From: Globicephala melas
Taxonomy: Eukaryota; Chordata; Mammalia; Artiodactyla; Delphinidae
NCBI RefSeq assembly: GCF_963455315.2
Contig: NC_083314.1
Coordinates: 26,084,013-26,148,012, forward strand
Direction: 5' to 3'
DNA: 64,000 bases
Made by a program: the position numbers and the translations under genes. Each line of letters starts with the position of its first letter. Within the stretch, counting starts at the first letter, position 1. The notes beneath the pieces were generated by a model, which saw nothing but the letters and a program-made list of their open reading frames with translations, was not told where the DNA came from and ran no database searches. Shown here in pieces: positions 45,401 to 58,170 of the stretch.

Positions 45401-48400
45401 ATGTGTCCCCTAGTGTTGAGGTAGGAAAAAAATCAAAACCCAGCATCCCCAAATACCTTAACGTTAATCTTAAACTATAAACTTGTGAATTTGAACAGGA
45501 AATAACCTACCTTAACATATAATTTTTATATATTTTGCTGATTAGGTATGCCATTTTATTTGGTGGTCACATTTAGTAAATTTCAACCATGCAGATAGCT
45601 GGATCTCAGAAAATAATAGCTTTAGGTAGGAGGGAAATGGCTAACAAAGATAAGTAGGCATATATACTTTCACATCTTAGCCGATTGACTAAAGATATAG
45701 GGTGATAGGATATGTTCAATTAGTTTGCCCAAGGAATTAGTCCATGAGGAATGGTAGACTGGAAATAGGTGGGAATATTACCCATAATGTTAACCAGAAT
45801 TACTCAAAAAAATGTAACACCTGTAAATTGTGCAGTTAGGTTGGGAATGTGCTGTCCACCTGGGAAGCTGAATAAGTACAACTTGTTGGCATTATGTAGA
45901 CAGTTGGTGCTTTCACTGGTGATTGTAGATCCAATATTAGGGGAGTAAATGTTGCAGATAACTGATAGGCCAGGACATCTGTAATCCGTTTGGTTAGGTG
46001 AGTTATTGGGACAAGAACTTAATCGTGTGTTTAATGTGTAATCATTTTATCACCTAGGAGTATTACAATTTTTTTTTTCCTTTTCATGCCAGGAATCAAC
46101 ATATACTTGCATCTTGACAAGGAACAGGGGTTTTGCTTTTAAACAAAACTGGATCTGTGGGTATGAGAAACTATTATAGTTGAAAGTGATGTGGGAATAC
46201 CAGTCCAGGCAAATGGAGAAATGTCTTATGGAAAGTTAATTTGTTCTGTTAATTTGTTCAGTTGTTCAAATATTTCAGTTAAAATCACAGCGCAACACCA
46301 ATGGCACAGCAGTTATTCCTGAGCATGCCCAGCTTGGGTATCTGCACAACTGGATGTTATGAAGGGACTACAGGCCTGGAAAGCTAGCATAGTGTTTAAA
46401 ACCTGTAAACACTGAACTGTTGTGGCATGTTCTTTTCTGCCAGTCCTCTAATACTCCATTCTGTGATCTTACAAGAAGTAAAATTAGTTTTGCCTAGTAA
46501 GATATTTTATACTTGCCAAGCACTTGAGAAGCACTGCCACAAATTAGTATCAGCCAAAATTGTTTTTTTTTTTAAAAAAAGCAAAAGCAATGAAGAACTT
46601 TGAGATGGCTACTGTAGACATTTAACTTGCGTGGCTTTCATGAGAACGAAAAAAGAGATGCAGAGAAAGTGAGATAAAGTTAATACCTCAGAAGAACAGC
46701 TGAAGCTTACTTGAATGATAGGATAACTTTGTACTAAGGATAACTTAGTAATGACATAACTTTGTAATAAGTAGTTGTTAATAAGGTATCCTTTCAGTTG
46801 TCTGTAGTTAAGGGAGATGGGAGAGTCACGGTCAAGAACAACAAAAGGTTCCAACTTACTTTTTTTTTTTTTGAAAAAATAAAAAATAATGTGCTGATTT
46901 AAATTTCATCTCCTTTTCCTTAGTCTGTCCATGTGAATGTGCTGTGTGGAAGAGTAAAAGGGTCCAAGTAAATGTGTTCCAGTGATTCCAATAGGTATTC
47001 CAAATTAATTGCTGCTTGTACATTTAACACGTGTTATACTGGGCTTCCAGGATCACCTTAATTAGAACTCCTCTTATTTTAAAAAGGCAGGGGAAAGGGA
47101 GAAATTAGTAACTAAGTGCATAGATTTGTTTGTAACAGGAAAGAAAGGTTCTCTAGTATCTCTTTTGCATACCTGAAATGTGAGGTATTTGGTGGTATGT
47201 TAGCAATTGGTGGTCCTCTTGCATAGGTTAAAGGCAGTACATGCAAATAGAGCCAAGTCCCTTTAAGGTTAAATCCTTATTCTAATGGTTCAAATTCCTT
47301 CTATTTAATGTTATGTAAGACATTGTTTCAATATCCTCCCTACTTGTAGAGTTGAAATACTTCCTTACAATATTCTAATACAAAGATAGCTAGGATACCT
47401 ATGTCCTTGGGTTCCCAAAATCTTTCTGTATCTGTATTAAATGCACAAATACTTTTTGTTAGCTTATAATAACTTGGAAAATGATCTTTTTGGATAATGA
47501 AGTGATGTAAATTTACATCAAAGTACAAAAAGATCAAGAAGTGAAATTTAAGACAAGGACTTTGATTATGTTAGTCCAGAGCATGTACTTTCTTGTTGCC
47601 CTGAAATTATTTAAAGACTTAATAAGAAGCTTAGAAGAAATTAGTTTTTCCCACTACATACTTGAGAATAATGTATTTTGGTGAAGTGAGAGGACTTGGC
47701 TGCTGTACTGACTGAAAATATAACTACCAGGGTTTCCTCAGTGAAATACAGTTCTACTCTGTCAAATAAAAGCAATCTCTAAAGACTTGAAGAGCAGACA
47801 ACTTAGAGTAAAAGGTAAAAACTCAAAGCCATTTCTGTTCATTTGAGAGAAAACAAACTAGAAAGATGTTTTTAAAGCAAACTTAGAATTTAGATAGTAG
47901 AACACGTTTCATTTCACGTGACTAGTCCTTGTGGTCTAAGGGGGAAGACATTTTTATGAAAACTTAACCCTTTAAGAAACCAGTATATGCAAATTTGAAT
48001 CCCCTAAGGGTAGGCCATATATAATAGGTGTTTTACAACTTACAGAACTTGGTAAAAGTTATTCCTAGAAAAGAGTAGAAAAGATAGCTGCCTGTTAAGT
48101 CCATGTGAACATTTAGTGAACAATAGAAACTTTTAATTTAGTACTTATAGTCACTGGTAGCTTTCTCAAGATAAAAATACTTGGAAAAAGTCATCTTTTA
48201 ATCTCTAGAAAATAAAGAGTGGTTGAAAAGACTCAAATGTTTGCAACACTGATCAGTAGTGCTCACATTATGAACTTTAAAATGTAATACTTTATTAAAA
48301 AACTAAGCTTTTTTGTCCCTAAAGCTTGTCTTAAAAGAAAATTTAAATATGGAACTTAATGCACAAAAACAACGTGTAAGATACCAGTATTTGGGTGGTA

Positions 48401-51289
48401 GAGGATATTATATATTATTACTGACCTGATTTGATGACCAATGGACCATATTTTAAGATGCTTCCCAAAGATATTTTATTCTAGAGTACTATTAAAAACC
48501 ACAGTTAAAGCAATCAGTAATTTTTCTACTTTCCTCATTAAGGTATTCTGCTTTCCCAAAGTAGTTTACGTTAACATCACTTTTAAAGGGGTGTCTTAAT
48601 CCCCATCCACCACAGATTTTTACCTAGGAATAGAAGGATTCAAACCCTATTTGATCCCTAGCTTTTTGCTGAAAAGTGCATAAACAGGAATCCTGAATTT
48701 ATTATATAGACCTCCTCGCATTATAAAATCGAAGCAAAGGGAAACCAGCGATGGAGTAGAGGTACGTAGACTGAAGAGATGCTTGCAAATTAAATAATGG
48801 TATTAGGGATAGTCAGATTTCTTGTTGGCAAACTTGGTCAATAGAAATCACACGTCCAGAGAAAAGCTAGTTAATTTTAAATTCCCTGAGGTTCTTTTAC
48901 TGAGATGTAAAGCAAGTAGTCAAGGAAAAACAAAGAGGGAGGGGTGAGGGAAGGGGGGGAACTGCATAAAGCACTTAGAGGTAGTTAATTAAAGTAGGTA
49001 TGATAAGCTGCAAAGTTTTAAACCTACTAATTGCCACAATTCTATTTTAATCAGCTATTTAGCTGGTACCTACCGCTATATCACCTAGTGTGAAATTTCG
49101 GATTTAATGGAATAATGAAGGAAGCAGTGCAGCTGGAGGCTTCAAGTGGGCTCGGAAGGTAGGTTACTCTTTCAGCTTAAGTTTGGAAAGTGTAAGCTTT
49201 TGGGTGAGAGGCACTAGTGAACATTTAGTAATTAAACTAACATGTGTTGACTGCTTTATACCAGACACTTGGTTGGGAATGTAAAGATAGGGTTCTTGTA
49301 GCACAAGTCAGTGACCAATGGAAGTGCCAACTACTGTTAGTGGAACATGAAACAAAGTAGTGTGAGAGCCTAAAAGGTGGTGATGATCCTAATTCTAGAA
49401 GTTAGCAAGAGAGTGGAAGGTTATAGAGAAGGAGGTAGGAGAAGGGCACTATAAGTGAAGTGAAAAAATTTGAGCAGAGGTATGAGTTCAGTTCATGGTG
49501 GCCAGAGGTACACTGGAGGTGGGACTGGCAAAACTTCGCAGTTTGAACTTGAAGTTGGATGGCAGAGTGGAAGAAGATTGGACTGGAGGGACCAGAAGTG
49601 GAAGTGTCAAGATCAACTTGGAGGCCTTGGAGGTCTGGTAGCAATGTTTTAAGGGCCTAGAGCATGTTGAATGGTCCAATAATTCATTAATGCATTTTGT
49701 ATCATTTTAATAGGTAAAGAAGAAAAAGTGCTAATGATTTAAGTTTATGAAATGATATTTGAAAAGTAATCCAAATAAGTAATTATATTTAAACTTCTGT
49801 TTTTATCCAGGTCTCCAATTTATGCAGTCATTCTGCTGTGAAAATGAACTAACCTTGTTGTTATTGAAGGCCTTGGAAATTTTTACCAGCTGAGAGATTT
49901 TTCTCTTACTCAGGGTAAGACGTAATCATAGTGTGCTAGAGCTGGAAGGGACTTGACTTACATAATCCATTTGCCTGATTTCATATGTTACATGTTATCA
50001 AACTGAAGCTGAGAACGTAAGTGGCCTGCGCAGCTTGTTAGATATCAAATTTGATTAGTACTCATCAATTCCTCCACCCCACCCCAACTCATGCCTTTTA
50101 AAACATGAGTGACTGTCACATGGAATTTTTAACATAATTGTTTAAGATCAATTTGAATAATACAGACTGCACCTAGCTCTGATTTGTGTCAGTAACGGCA
50201 GGCAGATGATCTTGCAAAAACTTTTCTCTTTTCTAATAACCTTCCCTTGTTAATGCCCAAGTCTTTCCTTTGGTGGCTGCCAGATGATTAGGATCAATAA
50301 AAATCTCTCAGAACATATATGCTTGACAGTGTCACTCATGATAGGGCATTTGGTAAACCATATAGCTTGTGTACCCTAACCCTCATAATGACAGCCATAA
50401 GGTGAGCATGGGAGGGAAAATGCTACTGCTCTTATGAAGTGAACTGGAGCAGGCCCCTACCTATCCTGAAAACGGATTAAGAACAAAATAAAGTTTCAAA
50501 ACATCTCTTCCTTGATCTGTTTAGCTCACCCGTGATAATCAGTAGGACCAGTAATAATGCCATAATCCTATCCACTGGTGTCTTCTTTCATACTTATCAT
50601 TCCTTAACCAGAAAGGTCTCTAAGCCTGTGTTTTAAGTAATGTTGATATTTATTAAACCAAAAATGATGAATGAATGAATAAATGCTGTGGACTTAGTTG
50701 GGTGTTGGGTGCTTTTTTTAAATGGCAGCCAGTTGAATTATAAATGTCTTTACGTTAATGGAACAATATGTAATTCTGCAGTATTTTCCTTTGCACCAAA
50801 CAAGTTTCTGAAAATATTTTTATGTGTGCCATGTACATATTTAAGTTCTACTTAAAAATAAAAACCCTGCATACATCCCAAAAATATTTAGAGCAGCTAA
50901 AAACCACTTTTCCTTTCTGAGAGATGACTCACCTGTTGAAGTGGAAGAATAGGGTCAAGCAATGGGTACATTTTTAAAATAAAAATTGCAGAGTGACGGC
51001 CCATTAGTTTTAAGTCTGATATAACATCACTGGCTTTAGAAATCAGAAAGTATCCCCTCATTTTTAACAGGGTACAGTAATACAGTTGTGATTTTTGTTT
51101 TTAAGGCAAGTTTTAACATTGAACTGAGATTTTATTTCTTGAAACGTCAGGTGTACTCACTGCTTACCATAAGGAAACACTTTTCTAAGCATGATAAACA
51201 CGAGGTTTATTTTAAGTATGAGTCCACTATGTGCTATACTGACAGTAGATACAGGGGCAGAATAAGTTTGTACATACACATGTAAAATG
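42476..51289. other. AT-rich repeat-poor region between the two 3' ends
   Basis: No SINE, L1 or open frame with a known domain is seen; only an L2-like patch at 49230-49680. Plus-strand AATAAA hexamers occur at about 43826, 44645, 47764, 48211, 50296, 50487, 50681 and 50858. The stretch may carry longer 3' UTR forms of HNRNPU. Confidence 0.5.
49230..49680 (-). repeat. L2-like remnant
   Basis: ACTGCTTTATACCAGACACTTGG and later GGAAGAAGATTGGACTGGAG resemble the reversed LINE-2 order, strongly diverged. Confidence 0.35.
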
Positions 51290-51307
51290 ACAACAACTTA
51301 CACATAC

Positions 51308-51313
51308 TTTATT
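51308..51313 (-). terminator. COX20: Candidate COX20 poly(A) signal
   Basis: TTTATT on the plus strand reads AATAAA on the minus strand 106 nt after the COX20 stop. The following minus-strand sequence is GT-rich (GTTGTTGTCATTTTACATGTG). A second hexamer lies at 51206-51211. Confidence 0.5.
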
Positions 51314-51418
51314 TACTTGGTTGAAAGCCTTGTGGTATATAAAATGCTTTCTATAGTTGATCTCGGCTTGGTTCACACCGAAGTGAGTTGTATCTGGGTT
51401 TTCTGTGCTCAAGACTGC

Positions 51419-51560
51419 TCAATTGCTGCTGCTGCCGCTGTTGGTTGGTTTTCTTTCAGGATCAAGGTGGGTACTTTCATATAAAATCTTGTTTTTAATT
51501 CCTTCTCTGGCACGTCTTTCCTGGATTCTTAGCTTTGCATAATTATACCTACAATGGAAC
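51419..51560 (-). CDS. COX20: COX20 coding exon 4
   Basis: Minus-strand acceptor TTACTAG at 51563-51561, then the G that completes Trp74 and FHCRYNYAK through THLDPERK and a Ser-rich tail to TGA. The AGC run encodes the terminal serines. Confidence 0.95.
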
Positions 51561-54500
51561 CTAGTAAGGAGAACATGAATAAATTGATATAACATACCTG
51601 TAGAAACTAATTTGAAATTTATAATCAAAATTTTTAAATGCTTACAGATGACTGTCAGTGGTTGTGAACACATTCTTAAGGTAGCATTTTCAGATGTTAT
51701 GCCATAGGTAGGGATTGAAATGAGCATTAGGATAAGATAAAAGGTTGAGGCCTTCCTAAACGAAGTATAAACCCTGACATGGCATTAATGCAGTGCCTAA
51801 TGCAATGCATTCATCTGTTCATTTGACAAATGACACAAGATGTGTGTGTATATATACATATTTAAAAGATTAAAGGCAGTCCGGCAATATCATTTTGTAA
51901 GATAAATTTCCGTGAGGGTGGGGAATCTTAGTGGGAGATTGCTCTGAGTAGAGCATGTCCTTTGGAACTAGATAAACCTATTAGAATCGTGGATCTTCTT
52001 GAATACTTAGCACACATACCAGCATCCTAAAGTCACCAAGATAAATCCTCCTATTCCAACGTCACATGATCTTCTAATTCTACCTGTCAAAAGGAAGCAT
52101 AAACACTAATACACTGCATGTTATAATACTTCCTCTAGGAAAAAAACTTCAGAGAAACATGTTTTTTATGCATAGAGAAAAGCAGATACTCACTAGTTAA
52201 CAAAAAGTGTCCGAGGCCAGCCACAACAGATCCTAATGAGCCATACAGTGTCGAATCCCGAGCACAGGGGATGTTTTCAACATCTAAAATTCCTAGGAGC
52301 TTAAAGGGCTACGAAAAATAAAAAAACTTAGGTTGGACAAGAGAATATTTTATTTTAGGGTGGTTTGGCAAAGACGAAAACCATCTTTAATCATCCTGCT
52401 TTGGTATGTAATATGAATCTAAAATGGAAACCCTGAGAATTTGACCAGAAAGTCCTAAGCAGGTAGGGTAAATTAAACCTAAATAGATTATGGTACCATG
52501 GTTATGCTATAATTTGTTAATCAACTGGTTTGGAGATAAGGTAAGGGCATACATTATTTTATGAGCTCTTTAAACATCTGTATGAAATCATTTGGGGGAT
52601 TTGGCTATCATTGAAATTTAAAAGCAGCATAATTTCCTTCTAATAACCTGAGATGCATAGATGGGAAAAGTGAAATTGTCCTAACCATGTTGCTTATAAT
52701 ATTAGTATACTGCTGTTTTAAATTCCTTTAAGGAGGACTGCAGATTTTCTGTGTTAACTAGTAACAACACATCAGTTGTGTCTGTAAGAATAAATACTTT
52801 GTGTTGAGACAAATCTCGTCTGTTTCTTGCCTGTGATATGACTTGCCTGTGATATGAAGTTGCCGTTGATTCTATTTCTTTGTTGATAGTACATGGTAAC
52901 CATACCTAGGTGTGATGAAAAAAGCTGGAAATCTACAGGGTTGGATTTATTCTCAGCTCTGCCACTAACTTCTGTAACCTGTAGGACATATTTTTTTATC
53001 TGGCCTGCAATCTGTAATGAAGGGGTTCAGCTAGGTGATAATTTAAGTTCCTTCAAGTGCTAAAATGAATGGTTTTAAAATTCTTTATATAGTCTTCATT
53101 GGATTTATGGATTTGTTCTCCCTCATTAAAAAATACTGCCACTTTAAGCATAACATTTTCCAACTTGAATGTCTTGTCACTCACTCTGTACTTAGGGGTT
53201 TTGGGAGGGCAGGACAGAATTTTTTTTATAAGGCACGCTTATGTTTTGCTACAGCATTCTCCTATTCATAAAAAAAAAAAACGTAAGTTACTGTTTTCAG
53301 TTAATGTAGCTTTTAAAAAGGAAGCCACTTGTCCATTCTTTGGGATGAGATAGATATACCTAGATGGTAATATACTGTAAGGGAAAAAGAGTGGAAGAAA
53401 TGGGAACAGGACAGTAAAGGGCAAGTCAGATTAAAGGTTGAAACATGAAGGTATTGTGTTTGCCTTGGCTCAGGCTTCTGCAGGAAAGACAATGTGACTC
53501 GGTTCCTAATAAAGCAAAAGTTATACACTCTTGGATCATTATGTTCCTTTTTTTTTTTTTTTTGCCTCTGCCTGTTCCCTCCCCCCCCAACATGTTTACT
53601 TCATGAACACAGCAGGTGCTCATTGAAGTTGCAGACTTGAATGTTAAAAGGCTCTTTAGTACAAATCTTCATGTACAAAGAGGTTGGGATTTAATTCTGC
53701 TTCTAGGCTTCTCATTTAATTTAGCAAAAGATGATTGTTTCTCACCCTCAGGTCAAGAGCCAGGTGGAATTTATGGCCCGGAGGGGAAGGAGGGTGTGAT
53801 CAGTTCTGCAGCTAGGCCATTGCCCTGGGGGAAGGATGCTAAATAGACTGAGATGGGGTGGTGGTGTTTAATGTCAGATCTTAGAAGCGAGTGAGACCAG
53901 CAGCTTCTACCACGGGGTAGAATGTTAAGATGGCTTTCACATTTAAGCAGAGAGAAAGAAAGGAACTATCAAGTGTTGGCCGCAGCATGCCAAACACTGC
54001 ACATCTCTGCCAAAGACAGCACTTCTTTCAAGGCTTCTGGGCCTTTTCATTTGGATTCTGTTCCAAAATGGAGCCCTAGTGTGACCCCAGGATACACCAG
54101 AATCTGCAAACTTTGCGGGGGGGGGGCATTTGGATAAAATTATCAGCCCCAGTTCTTTGCCAAGTGTGTAAAATAAATTTGCTGAACATCTGAAATGGTG
54201 CTATTTGTTTAAATCAGCTAGGTAGGTAGCTTTCTGAGCTTTTTAGAGATTTTCAAATCCCACCCTCAGATTCTGACTCAATAGGCCCCGGGCATTGATG
54301 TTTAGGAAACCGCCCACCCCGCAGACTGGGAGAAACACTGCTTTAGAGATTTTAGAAAAGTAAAATTTTTAAATTGCAGATAATGGAGTAATCCAGTTTA
54401 TTTTGAAAGATAAACATATCCTTTTTAAGGGGTACCTTCTAAAACCAACAATGGGTTAGAGGCCAAGGATGCTACTGCTAAAGGTCCTGCAATGCATGTA

Positions 54501-57372
54501 TCACATACAAGACTGCCTTGGTCAATGTCAGCGCCAAGGTTGAGAAGCCAATGCTTGTCGAATTAATCTCATAATTTAGAGGTGCCAAGGACCTATTAGT
54601 GCCCGGCCCTTTATATCCCTTGTTTTTAATTCTCACAACCTCTTTGTGACATTTTCTCTGCAACAGGCTCAGGGTTTAAGTAGAAGGCTAATAAGTGCTG
54701 GCAGAGTAGAAGTGGAAGTCAGTCTGACCCTGAAAGCCTGTCATTCCCACTGCAGCGTTTAACCCTTTGGTTTTTTAGTAAACACTAAGGTTCACATATA
54801 GAGAGTAATAGAACTGTGTACATAACTGTAGATCTGCATGCAGTTTGTATCAAAACTGGGTAAGGATGTACAAAGACTTTTCCCCCTTCACTAGTAGGGA
54901 ATTTTCAGCCTCCTGGTAAAGTTGGAGTTTAGACTGCTGATGACTTAAAAGCAAGTATGGAATACTGTAATGAAGTCTTGAGCCTAGAGAGTACACTGAA
55001 CTTTGATTCTCAGAAATGGAAATAAAGGGTCTAAGCCTGAAGTCACTTTGAAGTTATGTTTGTAATGTTCAAGGCATTTAACATTCCTCTTTTATTCCCT
55101 AGTTGCCTGCAAATTTAAGGTTCACCTGCTATTAACAAAGCCTTTAAACGTAAACTAAAATTATAGACTTTTTTTTTGGTAAGCTAATGTTTTTAAGCTT
55201 AGATTTAGAAAGGCAGCCTTACCAACACACCTTGATGGAATTAAGGGAAGCTCAAAAAATTTCTAAGCCAGAATGCCAGTTTAATAATTTATAGGAAACA
55301 GATCACATCAAATCAGAGCTACTTCATTTCCCACTGTTAAATTTATCTGCATCAGTGCTCATATTCTGCCTTTCCTTTTGTTTCAAAGGAGGAACTGGCC
55401 CTACTCCTATTTAAAACTAGTCCTCACTTTGCAGTTGATTACTTTATCCACTCTCAAAAGACTCTGCTTCTGTGGTTATCCCATCCTTCATTTGCATTAC
55501 TTGTTTTTCCTCCTTTTAATAATCTCCAGTCTAGAAACATACAAAATAAATCCCCCTCTCTTGACACCCTTCCCCCCCAAGCCACCATCCCATTTTTCTG
55601 TTCCCTGTCACTGCAAAACTCAAGTTACCTGTGTGTGCTTCTTCACTTACAAACCTACGCTCCCTTTAACTTGCTTCAACCAGACATTTACCAACTGTAC
55701 TCGACGGAAACAGCACCACTGAGGTTTTCTAAAAGACAGTCGTTTTGCAAAATCCATCATACTTTACATCTCAGCACATGTGGCACAGAATCATTTGTTT
55801 TTGAAACATTTTCTTTGGCTTCAAATACACTATTAATCAAAAAAATTTTTCATGTATTTCTTTTCTGGATTCTCAATGGGTTAAACCACCCTCATGACCC
55901 TAAAATGACAGCAGTTGTCTCTATCAAAGGTGAACAACCAGATACAAAAAGGATGAAAGCACCATTCAAGATCCCAGTGTTCTCACAAAACAGTCTACAA
56001 TTTTGTGTTTGTAGTTATGGTGCCCCTTGAAATATGCAAGTTTCAAACAAGGGTACATTTTGTTAAAGTAAGCATATTCCAAATAGTATGTGAGACGTTA
56101 AAAACAGAAAAGGCGCCAACAATGTATAAATTGACAAAAAATTTTTTGAAAACAAATATGGAAACAATTTACCCAACATTTATTCATAACCATTTGATGA
56201 TCTAGGCCAAATTTAGATGGAAAATTCCCCAGAGAAGCAAGAACACTGAATAAGTGATCAAAATTTTCAAGCTGAGTAGACAATAGCCTAAAACTATAGG
56301 TGCAGTGTGGCACACAGTGTGGGTCTTAAATATTTGTGAATCTAATTGAGCCAACGTTAATCTCTCTATGGCTTACTATTTAAAATTCTTTTTCCATTAC
56401 CTTTTTAAAACACTTGTTATTTACTCTGCATTGAGGATATAAAAATCGGGTTCCCTGCTCTTAAGACACAAATTAACTTCCAGTATAATGTTGTAATGAT
56501 CCAGCAATGTACAAGGTGTCCGGGAGATAGGAGCAGAAGCACCTCAGTCTCTTGAGGAGTCGGGAAGCCCTTCAGGGGAGACCAGAGATAACCCTGTTTA
56601 ATACACCCGGAGAGGAAAGCGTGAGAAGAGTCACACGGGTTAGTTAGGTGATGAGCTTTGTTATCACAGGCCGAGAAATTCGGATTTATCCTGAAATCAA
56701 TGGGCAGCTACGGCTGGTTTTAAGCAGAGAGGTGGAATTATGCATTTTACAGGGTAGCCCACAAGGACGACTGTGGAAGGTGAAGCGAGAAAGGCAGAGC
56801 AGGAAGACCTGAATGCCAGCCAGCGAAGCTATTGGTTACATATGATACTGCATACTCCACGTGGTCGAGTGAAAACAAGGTTAACGGGGGAAAAATCTCA
56901 ATCTTTTCATCACCCTCCTGCTCTGGATATAAATTCAGTCGAATATAACCAAGTTCTCATTCCCCAGCATTTACCGATTCCTGTTAAGTGTTGTGAAGTA
57001 TACAGCCTTAAAGACAAGGCACCTGTCCTCAGCTTTTAATCCCTCTTTGCTGGTAAATTACAATACGAGGCCCCGTCAACAAAACTTTCTTTCCAAAGGG
57101 ATCAGTCTTGTGACCTGCAGTAAGCTATCGGTACCGGTCCCCTCATCCTCCCAGTTTGGGTCACTTAAATCGTGGCAATTAAGATAAAAATGTCGGGGGG
57201 TGGGAGGAGGGGAGCTGTTCGATTGCAGAGAAGCTAATGACACGTGCTCCCGGCCTGGGTCTCCCAGCTCTAGAGGCCGCATCCTTAGGTGCCGCCCGTG
57301 CTCCGCGCGCCCCGCCGCACCCCGGATTACCTTCCCCTTTCCGGGCTCTCCGGCCTCCGGCGCAGCCGCCAT
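51419..57372 (-). CDS. COX20: Cytochrome c oxidase assembly factor COX20, 4 coding exons
   Basis: Mitochondrial inner-membrane chaperone that stabilises newly made COX2 and presents it to copper chaperones (SCO1/SCO2) during complex IV assembly; formerly FAM36A. Coding exons on the minus strand: 57372-57331, 52308-52194, 52083-52020 and 51560-51419 (42, 115, 64 and 142 nt; 363 nt in all, so 120 residues and TGA). Human is 118 as I recall; the extra residues are near the C-terminus (KPTNSGSSSN). Two membrane segments are visible, about 36-53 (YGSLGSVVAGLGHFLLTS) and 59-74 (CDVGIGGFILVTLGCW), followed by the basic helix FHCRYNYAKLRIQERRARE. All introns are GT-AG and phases agree. The first in-frame ATG is at 57372 (GCCGCC context on the opposite strand reads CCCATGG). 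It converges with HNRNPU. Confidence 0.95.
52020..52083 (-). CDS. COX20: COX20 coding exon 3
   Basis: Minus-strand acceptor CTTTTGACAG, 64 nt encoding RIRRSCDVGIGGFILVTLGC (second membrane segment), donor TG|GTATGT. Too short to stand out as an open frame but fits phase on both sides. Confidence 0.95.
52194..52308 (-). CDS. COX20: COX20 coding exon 2
   Basis: Minus-strand acceptor TTTTTCGTAG, 115 nt encoding PFKLLGILDVENIPCARDST then YGSLGSVVAGLGHFLLT (first membrane segment), donor A|GTGAGT. Confidence 0.95.
54240..54345 (+). repeat. Ancient hAT-type DNA transposon end
   Basis: CAGATTCTGACTCAATAGGCC, then ACTGGGAGAAACACTGCTT, resembles the 3' end of MER-class hAT elements. Confidence 0.45.
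54440..54560 (+). mobile_element. MER5A-like fragment
   Basis: GTTAGAGGCCAAGGATGCTACTG, CCTGCAATGCATG and GCCAAGGTTGAGAAGCC match the 3' half of MER5A in sense orientation. Confidence 0.6.
56420..56790 (-). repeat. L2-like remnant
   Basis: GTTCCCTGCTCTTAAGACACA, GGAAGCCCTTCAGGGGAGAC and TTTTAAGCAGAGAGGTGGAATTATG fit the reversed LINE-2 order. Confidence 0.45.
57331..57372 (-). CDS. COX20: COX20 coding exon 1
   Basis: ATG at 57372, encoding MAAAPEAGEPGKGK, ending before GTAATC. An in-frame GTG further upstream is not a plausible start. An out-of-frame ATG at 57485 overlaps it (see findings). Confidence 0.94.
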
Positions 57373-57478
57373 GGGGACAGTCGGCGCCTCCACCCCGCCC
57401 CGTCGCCGCCGCTGGCCGCCGTGAGCGGACGCCCCGCCCCGCCCTGGCCAGCCCGGCCCGCGCCTGCGTTCGCGCTGT

Positions 57479-57488
57479 CCGCCATTTT
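57479..57488 (-). promoter_or_regulatory. COX20: YY1-type motif near the COX20 start site
   Basis: Minus strand reads AAAATGGCGG, the YY1 core in the sense orientation commonly found just downstream of start sites of mitochondrial and housekeeping genes. It implies a 5' UTR of roughly 110-130 nt, which is inference. Confidence 0.5.
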
Positions 57489-58170
57489 AGGGAACGTTTC
57501 CCAGTCTGCGCGGCGGCAGCACTGGCCGAGCAGGCTGCCTTTGGTGTGGCCGCCATTTCCTTTGTTCAGTTGAACGGATCACGTCTTCTCTATCGGGGCT
57601 CTCCGCAGCCCGAGGGCCTGGACCAGGGGAGGAGGAGAAGGACTCGTGAAGCAACCGCGCACCCGGACTCTTGGCACTTCGAGGCTGCGCCTTTTCCCGC
57701 CCCCGCCCCTCCTCTCGCCCCAACCGCCATTTCTGTGGTCCGCGCGCGCGCGCGCGCTCGCTCCCGTGCGTAGGCGCTGGGCGCGCGCGGCGGGGCGGCC
57801 GGGGCCGCGCGGAGGGGGCGTGCGCGCCGCCGCCGCTTTGTCCTGGGAACGGGAGCCCCCACCCCCGCAAGCCCACGGCCCGGAAGTCGGCCCGTACTGG
57901 CTTGCGGCCCGCGTCCCCTTCGTGTCCTTTGTTTTCCCGCCCGGGACGAGTCCTGGGCGACCCCGTCAGCTCCACCCAGCGCCAGCCACCGTTTCGCCCC
58001 GAGCGAAAGTGTGGTCCAGCGCTCACACCGCTTACTCCCTGCTTTGGTTTCGTCAGGGAGGGGCTTGAAAATAGCGCCACTCGGTTTGCCTGAAGGAGAC
58101 TGGGGACAAAATGGAGGGAGGACCTTGTCAGTGAAGACGCGTTAGGACGTTTGTGCCCGCCGTGCAGGCG

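Larger units (their letters stand above)
52309..57330 (-). other. COX20: COX20 intron 1
   Basis: 5.0 kb first intron between GTAATC at 57330 and CGTAG at 52309. It holds only old fragments: DNA-transposon pieces at 54240-54560 and an L2-like patch at 56420-56790. No SINE is seen. Confidence 0.9.
57230..58170. promoter_or_regulatory. COX20: CpG island of COX20
   Basis: GC-rich block with dense CpG over exon 1 and upstream sequence. It has three CCGCCAT motifs upstream of exon 1 (57479, 57550, 57724) and a (CG)n run at 57741-57757. Likely the constitutive promoter; transcription may also run the other way. Confidence 0.85.
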
